Shown here in pieces: positions 8,249 through 16,682 of a stretch of 64,000 nucleotides of DNA. Both the position numbers and the translations under genes were made by a program. Under the pieces are notes generated by a model. That model worked only from the letters and a program-made list of their open reading frames with translations. It ran no database searches and had not been told where the DNA came from. Source of the stretch: Pseudomonas sp. (lineage in GTDB: Bacteria; Pseudomonadota; Gammaproteobacteria; Pseudomonadales; Pseudomonadaceae); NCBI GenBank assembly GCA_030656145.1, contig JAUSOF010000031.1, positions 1-64,000 on the forward strand, given 5' to 3'. Each line of letters starts with the position of its first letter. The first letter of the stretch is position 1.

Positions 8249-9382
8249 TCAGTTGTTCTGCTTCCAGACATTACGCATCACATAATCACGATAACTGTGC
8301 ACGATACGTACTACCTTGTCTGATACGTTAGGCATGCTGTAGTCACCGACCAGGCGCAAGCTGCGCTCTTCTCCACGTGCCTGGCTTTCCAGAAGCTGCA
8401 GTGCCTGCATAACACGCTCGGCCTCCAAGCCGACCATCATCACCGCAGCTTCTTCCATGCCTTCCGGGCGTTCATGCGCTTCCCGGATATTCAATGCCGG
8501 GAAGTTGAGGATCGATGACTCTTCATTGATGGTGCCGCTGTCCGACAGCACCGCCTTGGCGGTGAGTTGCAGTTTGTTGTAGTCCTTGAAACCCAGCGGC
8601 TTGAGCAGACGCACGTTTGCATGGAACTGCACACCCATAGCGTCCACGCGTTTCTGGGTACGCGGGTGGGTGGAAATTATTACCGGATAGCCGTAATGCT
8701 CAGCCACGGTATTGAGCACCTCAACCAACTTGAGAAAGTTCTGGTCGGAGTCGATGTTTTCTTCACGGTGGGCACTGACCACAAAGAACTTGCCGGCCTC
8801 CAGCCCCAAGCGTGCCAGTACGTCCGAGGCTTCGATGCCGTCACGGTAGTAGTTGAGCACTTCGAACATCGGGCTACCAGTCTTGATCACCATATCTGGT
8901 GGTAGGCCCTCACGCAGCAAGTAATCGCGCGCGATAGTGCTGTAGGTCAGATTAATATCAGCAGTGTGGTCGACGATCCGACGGTTGATTTCTTCTGGCA
9001 CGCGCATATCGAAGCAGCGGTTGCCAGCCTCCATATGAAAAGTCGGGATCTTGCGGCGCTTGGCGGGAATCACCGCCATGCAGCTGTTGGTATCGCCCAA
9101 CACCAGCAACGCTTCGGGTTGTACTTCAGCCAGCACACGATCCACGGCAATGATTACGTTACCGATAGTCTCGGCACCTGATGCACCAGCGGCATTAAGA
9201 AAGTGATCCGGTTTACGAATACCCAGATCATCAAAAAAAATCTGATTCAGTTCGTAGTCATAATTCTGCCCGGTATGCACCAACACATGCTCACAATGCT
9301 CATCCAGCTTGGCCATGACCCGCGACAAACGAATAATTTCTGGGCGAGTGCCGACCACAGTGACAACTTTCAGCTTTTTCAT
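8249..9382 (-). CDS. fnlC: UDP-L-FucNAc synthase, C2 epimerase (WecB-like)
   Basis: This 377-residue protein has the UDP-GlcNAc 2-epimerase fold. It shows VGTRPEIIRL (residues 11-20), LGDTNS, EAGNRCFDMRVPEEINRR and the UDP-binding region SDSGTINEESSILNFPALN. In the WbjB-WbjC-WbjD pathway it carries out the last step, inverting C2 of UDP-L-PneNAc to give UDP-L-FucNAc. It sits between fnlB and wbuB, the standard order. It is distinguished from WecB by context and by the MRVPEEINRR stretch. Confidence 0.93.
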   Translation of the reverse strand: MKKLKVVTVVGTRPEIIRLSRVMAKLDEHCEHVLVHTGQNYDYELNQIFFDDLGIRKPDHFLNAAGASGAETIGNVIIAVDRVLAEVQPEALLVLGDTNSCMAVIPAKRRKIPTFHMEAGNRCFDMRVPEEINRRIVDHTADINLTYSTIARDYLLREGLPPDMVIKTGSPMFEVLNYYRDGIEASDVLARLGLEAGKFFVVSAHREENIDSDQNFLKLVEVLNTVAEHYGYPVIISTHPRTQKRVDAMGVQFHANVRLLKPLGFKDYNKLQLTAKAVLSDSGTINEESSILNFPALNIREAHERPEGMEEAAVMMVGLEAERVMQALQLLESQARGEERSLRLVGDYSMPNVSDKVVRIVHSYRDYVMRNVWKQNN

Positions 9383-9405
9383 TGTAAATCCTTGTTCAAA
9401 GTAAC

Positions 9406-10524
9406 TTAGGCTTCGGTGCCAACCGGACGAGTGAAGGTATCCGGATGCTCACGGTCGAAAATCTCGTTAGCCCAGAGCATCACAATCATTTCTTCATCGC
9501 CAATATTGGTGATGTCATGGGTCCAGCCGGGTACTGTCTCGACGATTTCCGGTTGCTCACCATCGGTAAACAATTCATAAAATTCGCCCGATATAATTTG
9601 GCGAAACCGAAAACAAGCCTTGCCTTTGATGACCAGAAACTTCTCGGTCTTGGAGTGGTGATAATGTCCACCACGGGTGATACCTGGATGAGCGGTAAAG
9701 TAGGAAAATTGCCCTGAGTCTTTGGTCTTGAGCATTTCCACGAACACACCACGTGGGTCGTCATGCAATGGCACTTCGTAAGTAAAACACTCAGGCGGCA
9801 GGTAGCTAAGGTAGGTGGAATACAACGCCCGCACCAAACCCGTACCTACTGCCTCGGTTACGAGTGACTTACGACTGTCGCGGAAGGCATAAAGCTGGTC
9901 GGCTAGTTCGCCGACGGTAATACTATACTGCAGATCGATACTAACAAAAGGCTCATCGGTTAATCCACCGTCCATAACCGCAATGAAACGACGAACCACG
10001 TCGTCGATATAGACGAGGTTGATGCGCGCATGGGGGTCATTAATCTGGATAGGCAGATCGCGGATTATGTTGTAGCAGAATGTCGCAACAGCAGAGTTGT
10101 AATTAGGGCGCGCCCATTTACCAAAAACATTGGGCAAACGGAACAGATGTACTGCTACGCCACTGGTACTTGCCAGCTCAAGCAATGCCTCTTCGGCGCC
10201 ACGCTTACTGCTGCCATAGAGATTATCCTGCTCAGCTTGGCTGGATGATGTGTAAAGCACTGGCAGCGGTTTGCCACTTGCTTTAATGGCATCACACAGG
10301 GCCTGAGTCAGGTCAGTATTGCCACTCAGAAACTCTTGCGGATCCTGCGGTCTATTCACCCCCGCCAGGTGAAAAACAAAATCCACTTCAAGCATCAAGG
10401 CAGGCAATAAGCGTGCGTCATCCCTACGGGTGAAGCACAGAACATTAACATCATCCCTCTCACGCAAATGCGTGATCAAGTTTTTGCCAATGAAACCATC
10501 GGCGCCAGTGATCAGCACTTTCAT
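9406..10524 (-). CDS. fnlB: Bifunctional UDP-4-keto-6-deoxy-HexNAc reductase with C-terminal cupin
   Basis: This 372-residue protein has two domains. The N-terminal SDR reductase has TGADGFIGKNL (residues 6-16) and the YxxxK pair in LYGSSKRGAEE. The C-terminal cupin, from about residue 245, has GQFSYFTAHPGITRGGHYHH with the metal-binding histidines and KTEKFLVIKGKACFRF. In the homologue CapF the cupin half epimerises C3 and the SDR half reduces C4. It is the second enzyme of UDP-L-FucNAc synthesis and lies 3 bases after the fnlA stop. Confidence 0.93.
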   Translation of the reverse strand: MKVLITGADGFIGKNLITHLRERDDVNVLCFTRRDDARLLPALMLEVDFVFHLAGVNRPQDPQEFLSGNTDLTQALCDAIKASGKPLPVLYTSSSQAEQDNLYGSSKRGAEEALLELASTSGVAVHLFRLPNVFGKWARPNYNSAVATFCYNIIRDLPIQINDPHARINLVYIDDVVRRFIAVMDGGLTDEPFVSIDLQYSITVGELADQLYAFRDSRKSLVTEAVGTGLVRALYSTYLSYLPPECFTYEVPLHDDPRGVFVEMLKTKDSGQFSYFTAHPGITRGGHYHHSKTEKFLVIKGKACFRFRQIISGEFYELFTDGEQPEIVETVPGWTHDITNIGDEEMIVMLWANEIFDREHPDTFTRPVGTEA

Positions 10525-10527
10525 TGC

Positions 10528-11562
10528 TTATTCCTCAGCAGTTGTGTGCTCACCGCGCTGAATGGCACGCATGAAATTCAGCTTGAGTAACAATTGCTGC
10601 ATACCCTCAACATCCAAGCGCTCTGTGTTATGCGAGTTATAATCTTCGGTGCGGGAAATTTTCTCCTCACCTTGCTCTACAAATTTCCCGTAGTTTAGGT
10701 CACGTAAATCCGGCGGCACTCTAAAGTACTGGCCACGGTCTTCTGCGCAGGCCATTTCTTCTCGACTGAGTAATGCCTCGTAAAGCTTTTCGCCGTGACG
10801 CGTACCGATAACTTGAATCGGATGCTCAGGCTTTCCAACTAATGCAGTCAATGCCTTGGCCAATACTTCCACAGTAGCGGCCGGAGCCTTCTGCACAAAC
10901 ATATCGCCATTGTTGCCGTGTTCAAAAGCGTACAAAACCAAATCCACAGCATCCGCCAGCGTCATCATAAAGCGGGTCATATTGGGGTCAGTCAAGGTTA
11001 ACGGCGTACCCGCACGTATCTGCTCTATAAACAGCGGAATAACAGAGCCGCGAGAGGCCATGACATTGCCGTAACGGGTACCACAAATCACCGTCTTCTT
11101 ATCATCGACATTGCGCGACTTGGCGACCATGACCTTTTCCATCATCGCCTTGGAGATGCCCATGGCGTTGATCGGGTAAACAGCCTTATCAGTACTCAGG
11201 CACACCACTCGTTTGACACCATTCTGGATCGCAGCTTCCAGCACGTTTTCAGTACCCAACACGTTGGTCTTAACCGCTTCCATCGGGTGAAACTCGCAGG
11301 ACGGTACTTGCTTAAGCGCTGCTGCATGGAAGATATAATCCACACCGCGGGTGGCATTCAGAATGCTCTGGTAATCTCGGACATCACCGATGTAAAACTT
11401 GAGCTTATCGCTTGCGTAACGCTTGCGCAGGTCGTCCTGCTTTTTTTCGTCACGGCTAAAAATACGGACTTCAGCGATATCGGAACTAAGGAAGCGGTTG
11501 AGTACTGCGTTACCAAAAGAGCCGGTACCGCCGGTAATGAGAAGATTTTTTTTGCTGAACAT
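10528..11562 (-). CDS. fnlA: UDP-GlcNAc 4,6-dehydratase/5-epimerase (FnlA/WbjB/CapE)
   Basis: From the ATG at 11562 the protein has 344 residues, as in P. aeruginosa WbjB. It has the cofactor motif TGGTGSFGNAVL and the active site STDKAVYPINAMGISKAMME, with Met in place of the usual Tyr before Lys. Twelve further residues upstream are not typical of the family. The enzyme removes water from UDP-GlcNAc and inverts C5, giving UDP-2-acetamido-2,6-dideoxy-L-arabino-hexos-4-ulose, then also inverts C3. That first intermediate is chemically the product of PseB, which is missing here, so this enzyme may feed both the L-FucNAc and the pseudaminic acid branches. That dual role is inference. Confidence 0.93.
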   Translation of the reverse strand: MFSKKNLLITGGTGSFGNAVLNRFLSSDIAEVRIFSRDEKKQDDLRKRYASDKLKFYIGDVRDYQSILNATRGVDYIFHAAALKQVPSCEFHPMEAVKTNVLGTENVLEAAIQNGVKRVVCLSTDKAVYPINAMGISKAMMEKVMVAKSRNVDDKKTVICGTRYGNVMASRGSVIPLFIEQIRAGTPLTLTDPNMTRFMMTLADAVDLVLYAFEHGNNGDMFVQKAPAATVEVLAKALTALVGKPEHPIQVIGTRHGEKLYEALLSREEMACAEDRGQYFRVPPDLRDLNYGKFVEQGEEKISRTEDYNSHNTERLDVEGMQQLLLKLNFMRAIQRGEHTTAEE

Positions 11563-11604
11563 ATGCAATCCCGTTGGTAAACATGTCATTAGGCTCAAGC
11601 GTGC

Positions 11605-12378
11605 CTATAGAGCAGACTGGAGTAATTGATCTTTCTGCAGCGATGAAGGGTAGCTGATCAACACTGCTCGATATGGTCCCTTAAATACAAAAAAGCTGCC
11701 CGCCGCGACTCCAACCACGCCACAGGCTTCAATAATTTTGCCCATATCAGCAACCGAACCGGCGCCGCCCAAGACCGTAATAGGTACTCGCACTGCTTGG
11801 CGTAGTTTAGTGGCAAGCACGATGTCGTAGCCTTTCATTCGGCCGTCGTTATCAATTGAGTTAATGACAATCTCGCCAGCGCCTAATTTTTCGGCCTCAA
11901 CTGCAACCTCAAACACATTGCGCTTCGTATTGCGCGTGCCGTTATGAGTCCACACGTCGTAGCCCTTACTCAATAGACGCTGCTTAACATCAAGAACGAC
12001 CACAACACTCTGGCGGCCGATTTCTTCAGCAATCTCACTAATAAGCGCAAGATTCTCGAGGGCAGCAGCGCTTACCGCGACCTTCTCAACACCTAAGGCT
12101 ATAATTTTCTTGGCCTGTGCCGCAGTACGGATACCGCCGCCGTAGCACAAAGGCATGCGGCACTCTGCAGCCAAATGTGCTATCTGCTTATAGTTGGGTT
12201 CAATACCAAGGACTGTCGCATCAATATCGAGCACGATTAATTCATCGGCTTCTTTCTCGTTGAATATTTTTACAGCATTGATCGGATCACCAACGTACTT
12301 GGGATCTTTAAAACGAACAGTCTTGACCAAACCACCATCTTGGATCAACAGACAAGGGATAATTCTCGGCCTCAGCAT
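11605..12378 (-). CDS. wbuZ: HisF-like subunit of sugar-amidination system (HisF2/WbuZ)
   Basis: This 257-residue TIM barrel is related to the cyclase subunit of imidazole glycerol phosphate synthase. The start reads PRIIPCLLIQDGG, so the catalytic Asp of true HisF (CLD-V) is Leu, while the second Asp (VVLDVK) and the SIDNDG loop are kept. This fits the secondary HisF proteins of O-antigen loci, which do not serve histidine synthesis but channel ammonia to a WbpG/LfnA-type amidotransferase. The order wbuX-hisH-hisF-fnlABC-wbuB matches E. coli O145. It starts one base after the hisH stop. Confidence 0.88.
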   Translation of the reverse strand: MLRPRIIPCLLIQDGGLVKTVRFKDPKYVGDPINAVKIFNEKEADELIVLDIDATVLGIEPNYKQIAHLAAECRMPLCYGGGIRTAAQAKKIIALGVEKVAVSAAALENLALISEIAEEIGRQSVVVVLDVKQRLLSKGYDVWTHNGTRNTKRNVFEVAVEAEKLGAGEIVINSIDNDGRMKGYDIVLATKLRQAVRVPITVLGGAGSVADMGKIIEACGVVGVAAGSFFVFKGPYRAVLISYPSSLQKDQLLQSAL

Positions 12379-12379
12379 T

Positions 12380-12994
12380 TTATAGCTCCGCGAAATTTTT
12401 CAGCAGCGTCACGCCAAAGTGATGACTCTTCTCGGGGTGAAACTGAACGCCGTACACGTTATCAGCCGCCACTGCACAGGTGAAATCCAAGCCATAGGAC
12501 GCTGCAGCTATCTTATTTTTCTGCTGTAAGCACTCGAAGTAAAAGGAGTGCAGGAAATAAAATCTCGACTCCTTTTCCAGCCCAGCGAAGAGGCCGGTCC
12601 CTGTTTCTGGTTTGACGTCATTCCAGCCCATGTGCGGCAGCACAAGATCTTTGGAAGTAGGCGCAGATGCAAAAGCACGAACCTGACCAGGCACCCAGCC
12701 AAGGCCAGGTAACGACCCCTCATCACTACCATTCGCTAACATTTGCATACCAACACAAATACCCAACACCGGTATTTTTTCTACCAATACGAGACCATCC
12801 ACAGAATCACGCATACCAGAGTTATCCAGTCGATGCATGGCATGGTCAAAAGCGCCAACTCCCGGCAAAATCAGTTTCGTCGTGCCGACAAAATCATCAG
12901 AACACGTTGCTACACGAACCGGAATATGAAGCCGCTTGTATACATTGACAAATGCTTGGATATTACCCAAGCCATAATCAATTATAGTGATCAT
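12380..12994 (-). CDS. wbuY: HisH-like glutaminase of sugar-amidination system (HisH2/WbuY)
   Basis: This 204-residue class I glutamine amidotransferase has the nucleophile Cys in VLGICVGMQMLANGS and the His-Glu pair in GVQFHPEKSHHFG; the oxyanion loop PGVGAF is present near residue 48. It releases ammonia from glutamine. Its partner is the HisF-like protein encoded next, and the ammonia is used by the WbuX-type enzyme encoded before it. The start overlaps the wbuX stop (ATGA), so the three subunits are translationally coupled. Chromosomal histidine genes would be in a different context. Confidence 0.88.
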   Translation of the reverse strand: MITIIDYGLGNIQAFVNVYKRLHIPVRVATCSDDFVGTTKLILPGVGAFDHAMHRLDNSGMRDSVDGLVLVEKIPVLGICVGMQMLANGSDEGSLPGLGWVPGQVRAFASAPTSKDLVLPHMGWNDVKPETGTGLFAGLEKESRFYFLHSFYFECLQQKNKIAAASYGLDFTCAVAADNVYGVQFHPEKSHHFGVTLLKNFAEL

Positions 12995-14127
12995 CTGAAT
13001 AGCCTTCTCTCCAAACCAAGAGCACTCATCACACGCGAACCAATGCCGATAAGAAAGCGCTTATTTTTGTAATCTCGATATGTTTTATTCTGCCCGTCAA
13101 ATATCTGCTGCAACTCATCAACAGAGAGCCCTAGCTTATTAGCCACATACTCAAACTCGCTTTTGAGGAATTGCTCATCCATTTCAGGTTTTGAAATACG
13201 CTCAAGTGCAACTTCACGAGTCATCTGCCCGGTCATAATTAAACTGGAAAAGTGCGCCCGACGCTTCTCATAACCAAACTTACGCGGCATCCAATAATCT
13301 TCATAGAAACGGGTAAAGCGCGACTCGTGATGCTTATGCTGAAATTTCTTCCAGCCAAAAAGCTGCTCAAGTTTAGCTTCAGCATCTTGCTTGATATAAG
13401 GAACCAGATTGAGTGGTTTCACTACCTTCATACCAAGAAATTTCTGGTAAAGCACTTTATAAGTGAATATATCTAACAATGGAAAGCTCTTCAGCTTTCG
13501 CTTACCAAACTGTTTGTGAATATCATTAAAAAGCGTCTTGTCGATCCCTGGGTAACCGCCCCACTCTTCAGGTTCACGGCAGCACTCCGTAGAAAAATTA
13601 CCGCCTGTTATCACATATTTTATACGGTGCTTACGAGCAAATTTATAAAGAGCCGAGAAAAAAGCAGCATCTTGCGGAAGATCCTGATCGGCAATTTGTG
13701 ATTTCAGAAAGGACAATTGAAGAGCCTTCATCTCTTCCCAGTTGATTACTTCGGTATATAAATCGAGACCCAGGCCATCCACCAACTTTTCGATGTTCCC
13801 AACTGCCTGATCTGTATTCCACCCAGCATCCACATGAAAAAGCAATGGGCGCAAACCCATTTTCTCTTTTGCTATATATGCTGTATAGGAACTGTCAAGC
13901 CCACCGCTCAAGCCGATGATGCAGTCAAAGTCCTTACCCTGCCCCTGTGATTTGATACGCTCCGATAACGCCGCAAGCTCAGCCAGCCCTTGGGCGTCGG
14001 TATGCCAGTTGGGCTTGATCTGAGTATCAAAATTCTGACAATAGTCACAAAGCCCTTCCGAGTTGAAAGAGATGCTTGGATCGCTAGAGTCCATGACACA
14101 CTTACTGCAAATTGAATAATTAATCAT
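12991..14127 (-). CDS. lfnA: N-acetyl sugar amidotransferase (LfnA/WbuX/WbpG family)
   Basis: From the ATG at 14127 this is a 378-residue protein with a zinc-finger-like start (CSKCVMD and CDYC, residues 6-33) and a PP-loop ATP pyrophosphatase motif GLSGGLDSSYTAY at about 73-85. Family members (LfnA of P. aeruginosa O12, WbuX of E. coli O145, WbpG of O5, PseA of Campylobacter) turn an acetamido into an acetamidino group using ammonia from the HisH/HisF pair. Because it adjoins hisH-hisF-fnlABC, L-FucNAc to L-FucNAm is the most likely reaction; amidination of pseudaminic acid is an alternative. A GTG at 14142 is the other possible start. Confidence 0.88.
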   Translation of the reverse strand: MINYSICSKCVMDSSDPSISFNSEGLCDYCQNFDTQIKPNWHTDAQGLAELAALSERIKSQGQGKDFDCIIGLSGGLDSSYTAYIAKEKMGLRPLLFHVDAGWNTDQAVGNIEKLVDGLGLDLYTEVINWEEMKALQLSFLKSQIADQDLPQDAAFFSALYKFARKHRIKYVITGGNFSTECCREPEEWGGYPGIDKTLFNDIHKQFGKRKLKSFPLLDIFTYKVLYQKFLGMKVVKPLNLVPYIKQDAEAKLEQLFGWKKFQHKHHESRFTRFYEDYWMPRKFGYEKRRAHFSSLIMTGQMTREVALERISKPEMDEQFLKSEFEYVANKLGLSVDELQQIFDGQNKTYRDYKNKRFLIGIGSRVMSALGLERRLFR

Positions 14128-15418
14128 TCTTGATATTACCACCGGCCTTAGTCAAAAACACCTCTAAAACCGCAGAGAGGTTACTCAAATAATTCGCTGC
14201 ATTATCTACCGAAATTGCATATGGGTGAACAACCGCTTCTATACCAGCTGCATGGTATTCCTCAACCAATGTCGACGGATAAGAAACAAGTATATTAACA
14301 ATAGGAAACTCGTCTTTATTTTCCCAGATAACCCAGCCTATCTTACGTAACTCTTTACTTTCTCGAACAGTGGGATGCGGCTTGTATATCACATTAAAAT
14401 CCCGGCCCTTTAGAAGGGTCTCATAGATATTCACGTGCAGAGGTTCCACTGAAGGATGCCCAACCATCAGCACTGAAACCTCATGTGGAAACTTAGAACA
14501 ATCTAAAGTTTTCAAAGAAATTCTTGGCATATAGAAACAGACATCGAGTCTATTTTTTACAACACTCATATCAATGATATTTTTCTCAAAGATTCTTAGC
14601 GACTCTTCATTATAAACATATAGTCGCGAAACGTTTCTCAAACGATGAGAGGCCTTCAAGCTACTTTCAACACCATGCTGAACAATAACTAGACTAGCCC
14701 CATAACTCAATTTGCTTTGTACAAGACAATCCGCCAATACCGCCCAGCGGTCATGGTGCTCGGCTATAATGAAAAACTTAGCGTTGAGCTTATTCAACGC
14801 AATTCGTGCTAAAAACCACTGAAAAGCAATGTAGGTTGACAAAACCCTGCCCCCCACCCCTCTGCCAGCTCGAGCGAGACCAACTGTATACAATGCTCTG
14901 ATAGAGAGCGAAAAAGCCATTATAAAATCCGCGAATCTCACCATACTGAGGACATCAACAACATGCTGGCTTTCGTCATGACTTTTTTTCCGCACCCATG
15001 GCAATAAAATCCAACAATCAGGCTGTCGGCCAATTGAACAGTCGGCTATAACGTCCATTGCCCGCCTAGAAAACCCTAACGCGAACTCATCACCAACCTG
15101 ATTTTCAAGAACCCTATAGGGCATAAATAATGATCGACAAAAGTAACATGTCATTTGAAAAAAATAATAAACAGCACCCCCGCCAAGAATCCAGGCCAAT
15201 TTACAAAGTTGGAAGATGATAAATAACATTGCTGGGCTTTTCTTTGCAAAACCAACCCACTTGGCAGGCCGAGGTATGCCTGCGAAATTATCATTATTCA
15301 AACTGAATGCACGGCGATAGTGTTCATCTATCGAACACTCACTATGAACAGCAATCTCAAACTCACTCAGGAGCTGCTTGGAAATCTGCTGATATTCGCT
15401 ATTTTTTAAAGACAACAT
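14120..15418 (-). CDS. Unassigned protein, probable glycosyltransferase of the O-antigen cluster
   Basis: I do not recognise this protein of about 432 residues by family. Its first 160 residues are variable, with hydrophobic stretches around 55-90 (LFIIFQLCKLAWILGGGAVYY) that may anchor it in or on the membrane. The C-terminal half looks like a GT-B nucleotide-binding domain: IIAEHHDRWA, VIVQHGVESSL, VLMVGHPSVEPLHV, VIYKPHPTVRES and LVSYPSTLVEEYHAAG. The KPHP motif followed by an S-x-S-T-L-x-E loop is seen in capsule (KpsC/KpsS-like) and glycerophosphate-type transferases. The locus otherwise encodes WbpL and WbuB only, so a third transferase, most likely for pseudaminic acid, is needed and this is the only candidate. 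The gene and its neighbour wzy are visibly A+T-rich. Confidence 0.55.
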   Translation of the reverse strand: MLSLKNSEYQQISKQLLSEFEIAVHSECSIDEHYRRAFSLNNDNFAGIPRPAKWVGFAKKSPAMLFIIFQLCKLAWILGGGAVYYFFQMTCYFCRSLFMPYRVLENQVGDEFALGFSRRAMDVIADCSIGRQPDCWILLPWVRKKSHDESQHVVDVLSMVRFADFIMAFSLSIRALYTVGLARAGRGVGGRVLSTYIAFQWFLARIALNKLNAKFFIIAEHHDRWAVLADCLVQSKLSYGASLVIVQHGVESSLKASHRLRNVSRLYVYNEESLRIFEKNIIDMSVVKNRLDVCFYMPRISLKTLDCSKFPHEVSVLMVGHPSVEPLHVNIYETLLKGRDFNVIYKPHPTVRESKELRKIGWVIWENKDEFPIVNILVSYPSTLVEEYHAAGIEAVVHPYAISVDNAANYLSNLSAVLEVFLTKAGGNIKND

Positions 15419-15482
15419 TCGCACACTCACTCTAAAGCAACGTGACAGCTATTCGATTAAGGAGACAGCACGAAAGATACAA

Positions 15483-16682
15483 TCAACGTACAGTCTTTAG
15501 CTCAAGATCAGATATTTGCTTAACAAACGGCCTTAGCGTTAAAATAGAGCCGAGCGACAATAAAAACAGCTGATTATTTGGAAAAGAGTTAACCATATTT
15601 TCAAAAACACCAACAACGATGTAATACAAAACCAAGTAAGGAAAGAACGGAACCCTCGACGCCCTGAATCCATATGATAGAGAAACAAGCGCAATGATAA
15701 ATAAGATACCAACTATCCCAAATGCGTTTATCAGTAAAAAATAGCTGCTTTCACTCACAAGAAACAATCTAGCACCGTCAAAATCCGGAAAAAAATAGTC
15801 CAAATTAAACCCATTTAGATACATTTGATATTTCTCCAAGCGAATATTCGCCGAAGTAAAATCTTGAAGTCTCGCCACATCACTCGCTTGACTAGAAACA
15901 ATCAAAGCGAGCACAATACCCGCGAGAATTGCAAGAATAACGAATACTATACGCGAAGTTTTTGTAACGCGTTCCATACCAAATTTCAAAAACCACAACG
16001 AAAACACAACAGCAAATGAAAGCCAAGCTGTCCGTGAGCCACTCAGATACATTCCGATCATTATAATAACGATACTCAAAGCCTTCCCCAAAATGGCTCC
16101 TGGAATTGCGAAGCAAAGAATCAAACAAGCACCAAGATAAACACCGAGGTTGTTTGGATTTAGTAAGGTTGATATCGCCCTCACGCCGCCTGTGGCTGCC
16201 CAATAATCTGCATACACGTCGGTCAAAAAAGAAACCTCAAGAACAGCTATAACGGATACTAAAACTCCCGTAGCAATAATAATCTTGCCTAACCTCACGA
16301 TCATGCTACGGGTTGCCGTGCCTAACACGGAACAAAGCCCAATCATCGTAAGAATTACGATATAACTGTCATACAAGTATATGTATTCCGGCAAAAATAA
16401 ATACCAAGGAAGAAGAAATCCGAGCAGCATTAATATTATGCTTGGCACTATGAACGAACCCGACCGAATCAGAAAATAGACCGAAAAAAACAATGCAATC
16501 AGGTATTTTGCAGCCTTGGATAATATCGAATCCTCATAGCTTGCCGTGATATTTCCAGACAACAATTGCTGAAAATAATAAACTGACGAAACCACAACCC
16601 ATATAAAAAACAAGCCAAAAATAAAGTTGCTTTTGAACTTGATTGAACTAACACTTTGGTCATATATCATCCGGTAGCTCAT
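15483..16682 (-). CDS. wzy: O-antigen polymerase
   Basis: This 399-residue protein consists largely of hydrophobic segments (about ten or eleven). Between them lie the Wzy/WaaL-superfamily signatures STLLNPNNLGVYLGACL (about residues 170-186) and LSGSRTAWLSF. Low sequence conservation, high A+T content and position in the cluster fit the Wzy that polymerises O-units at the periplasmic face. The ligase WaaL has a similar fold but lies with core genes, so Wzy is preferred. The start overlaps the pseI stop (ATGA). Confidence 0.85.
   Translation of the reverse strand: MSYRMIYDQSVSSIKFKSNFIFGLFFIWVVVSSVYYFQQLLSGNITASYEDSILSKAAKYLIALFFSVYFLIRSGSFIVPSIILMLLGFLLPWYLFLPEYIYLYDSYIVILTMIGLCSVLGTATRSMIVRLGKIIIATGVLVSVIAVLEVSFLTDVYADYWAATGGVRAISTLLNPNNLGVYLGACLILCFAIPGAILGKALSIVIIMIGMYLSGSRTAWLSFAVVFSLWFLKFGMERVTKTSRIVFVILAILAGIVLALIVSSQASDVARLQDFTSANIRLEKYQMYLNGFNLDYFFPDFDGARLFLVSESSYFLLINAFGIVGILFIIALVSLSYGFRASRVPFFPYLVLYYIVVGVFENMVNSFPNNQLFLLSLGSILTLRPFVKQISDLELKTVR

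Noticed and set aside
11605..12994. Histidine biosynthesis genes hisH and hisF
   Set aside because: The HisF catalytic Asp is replaced by Leu, and the context (wbuX and fnlABC) shows a sugar-amidination role.
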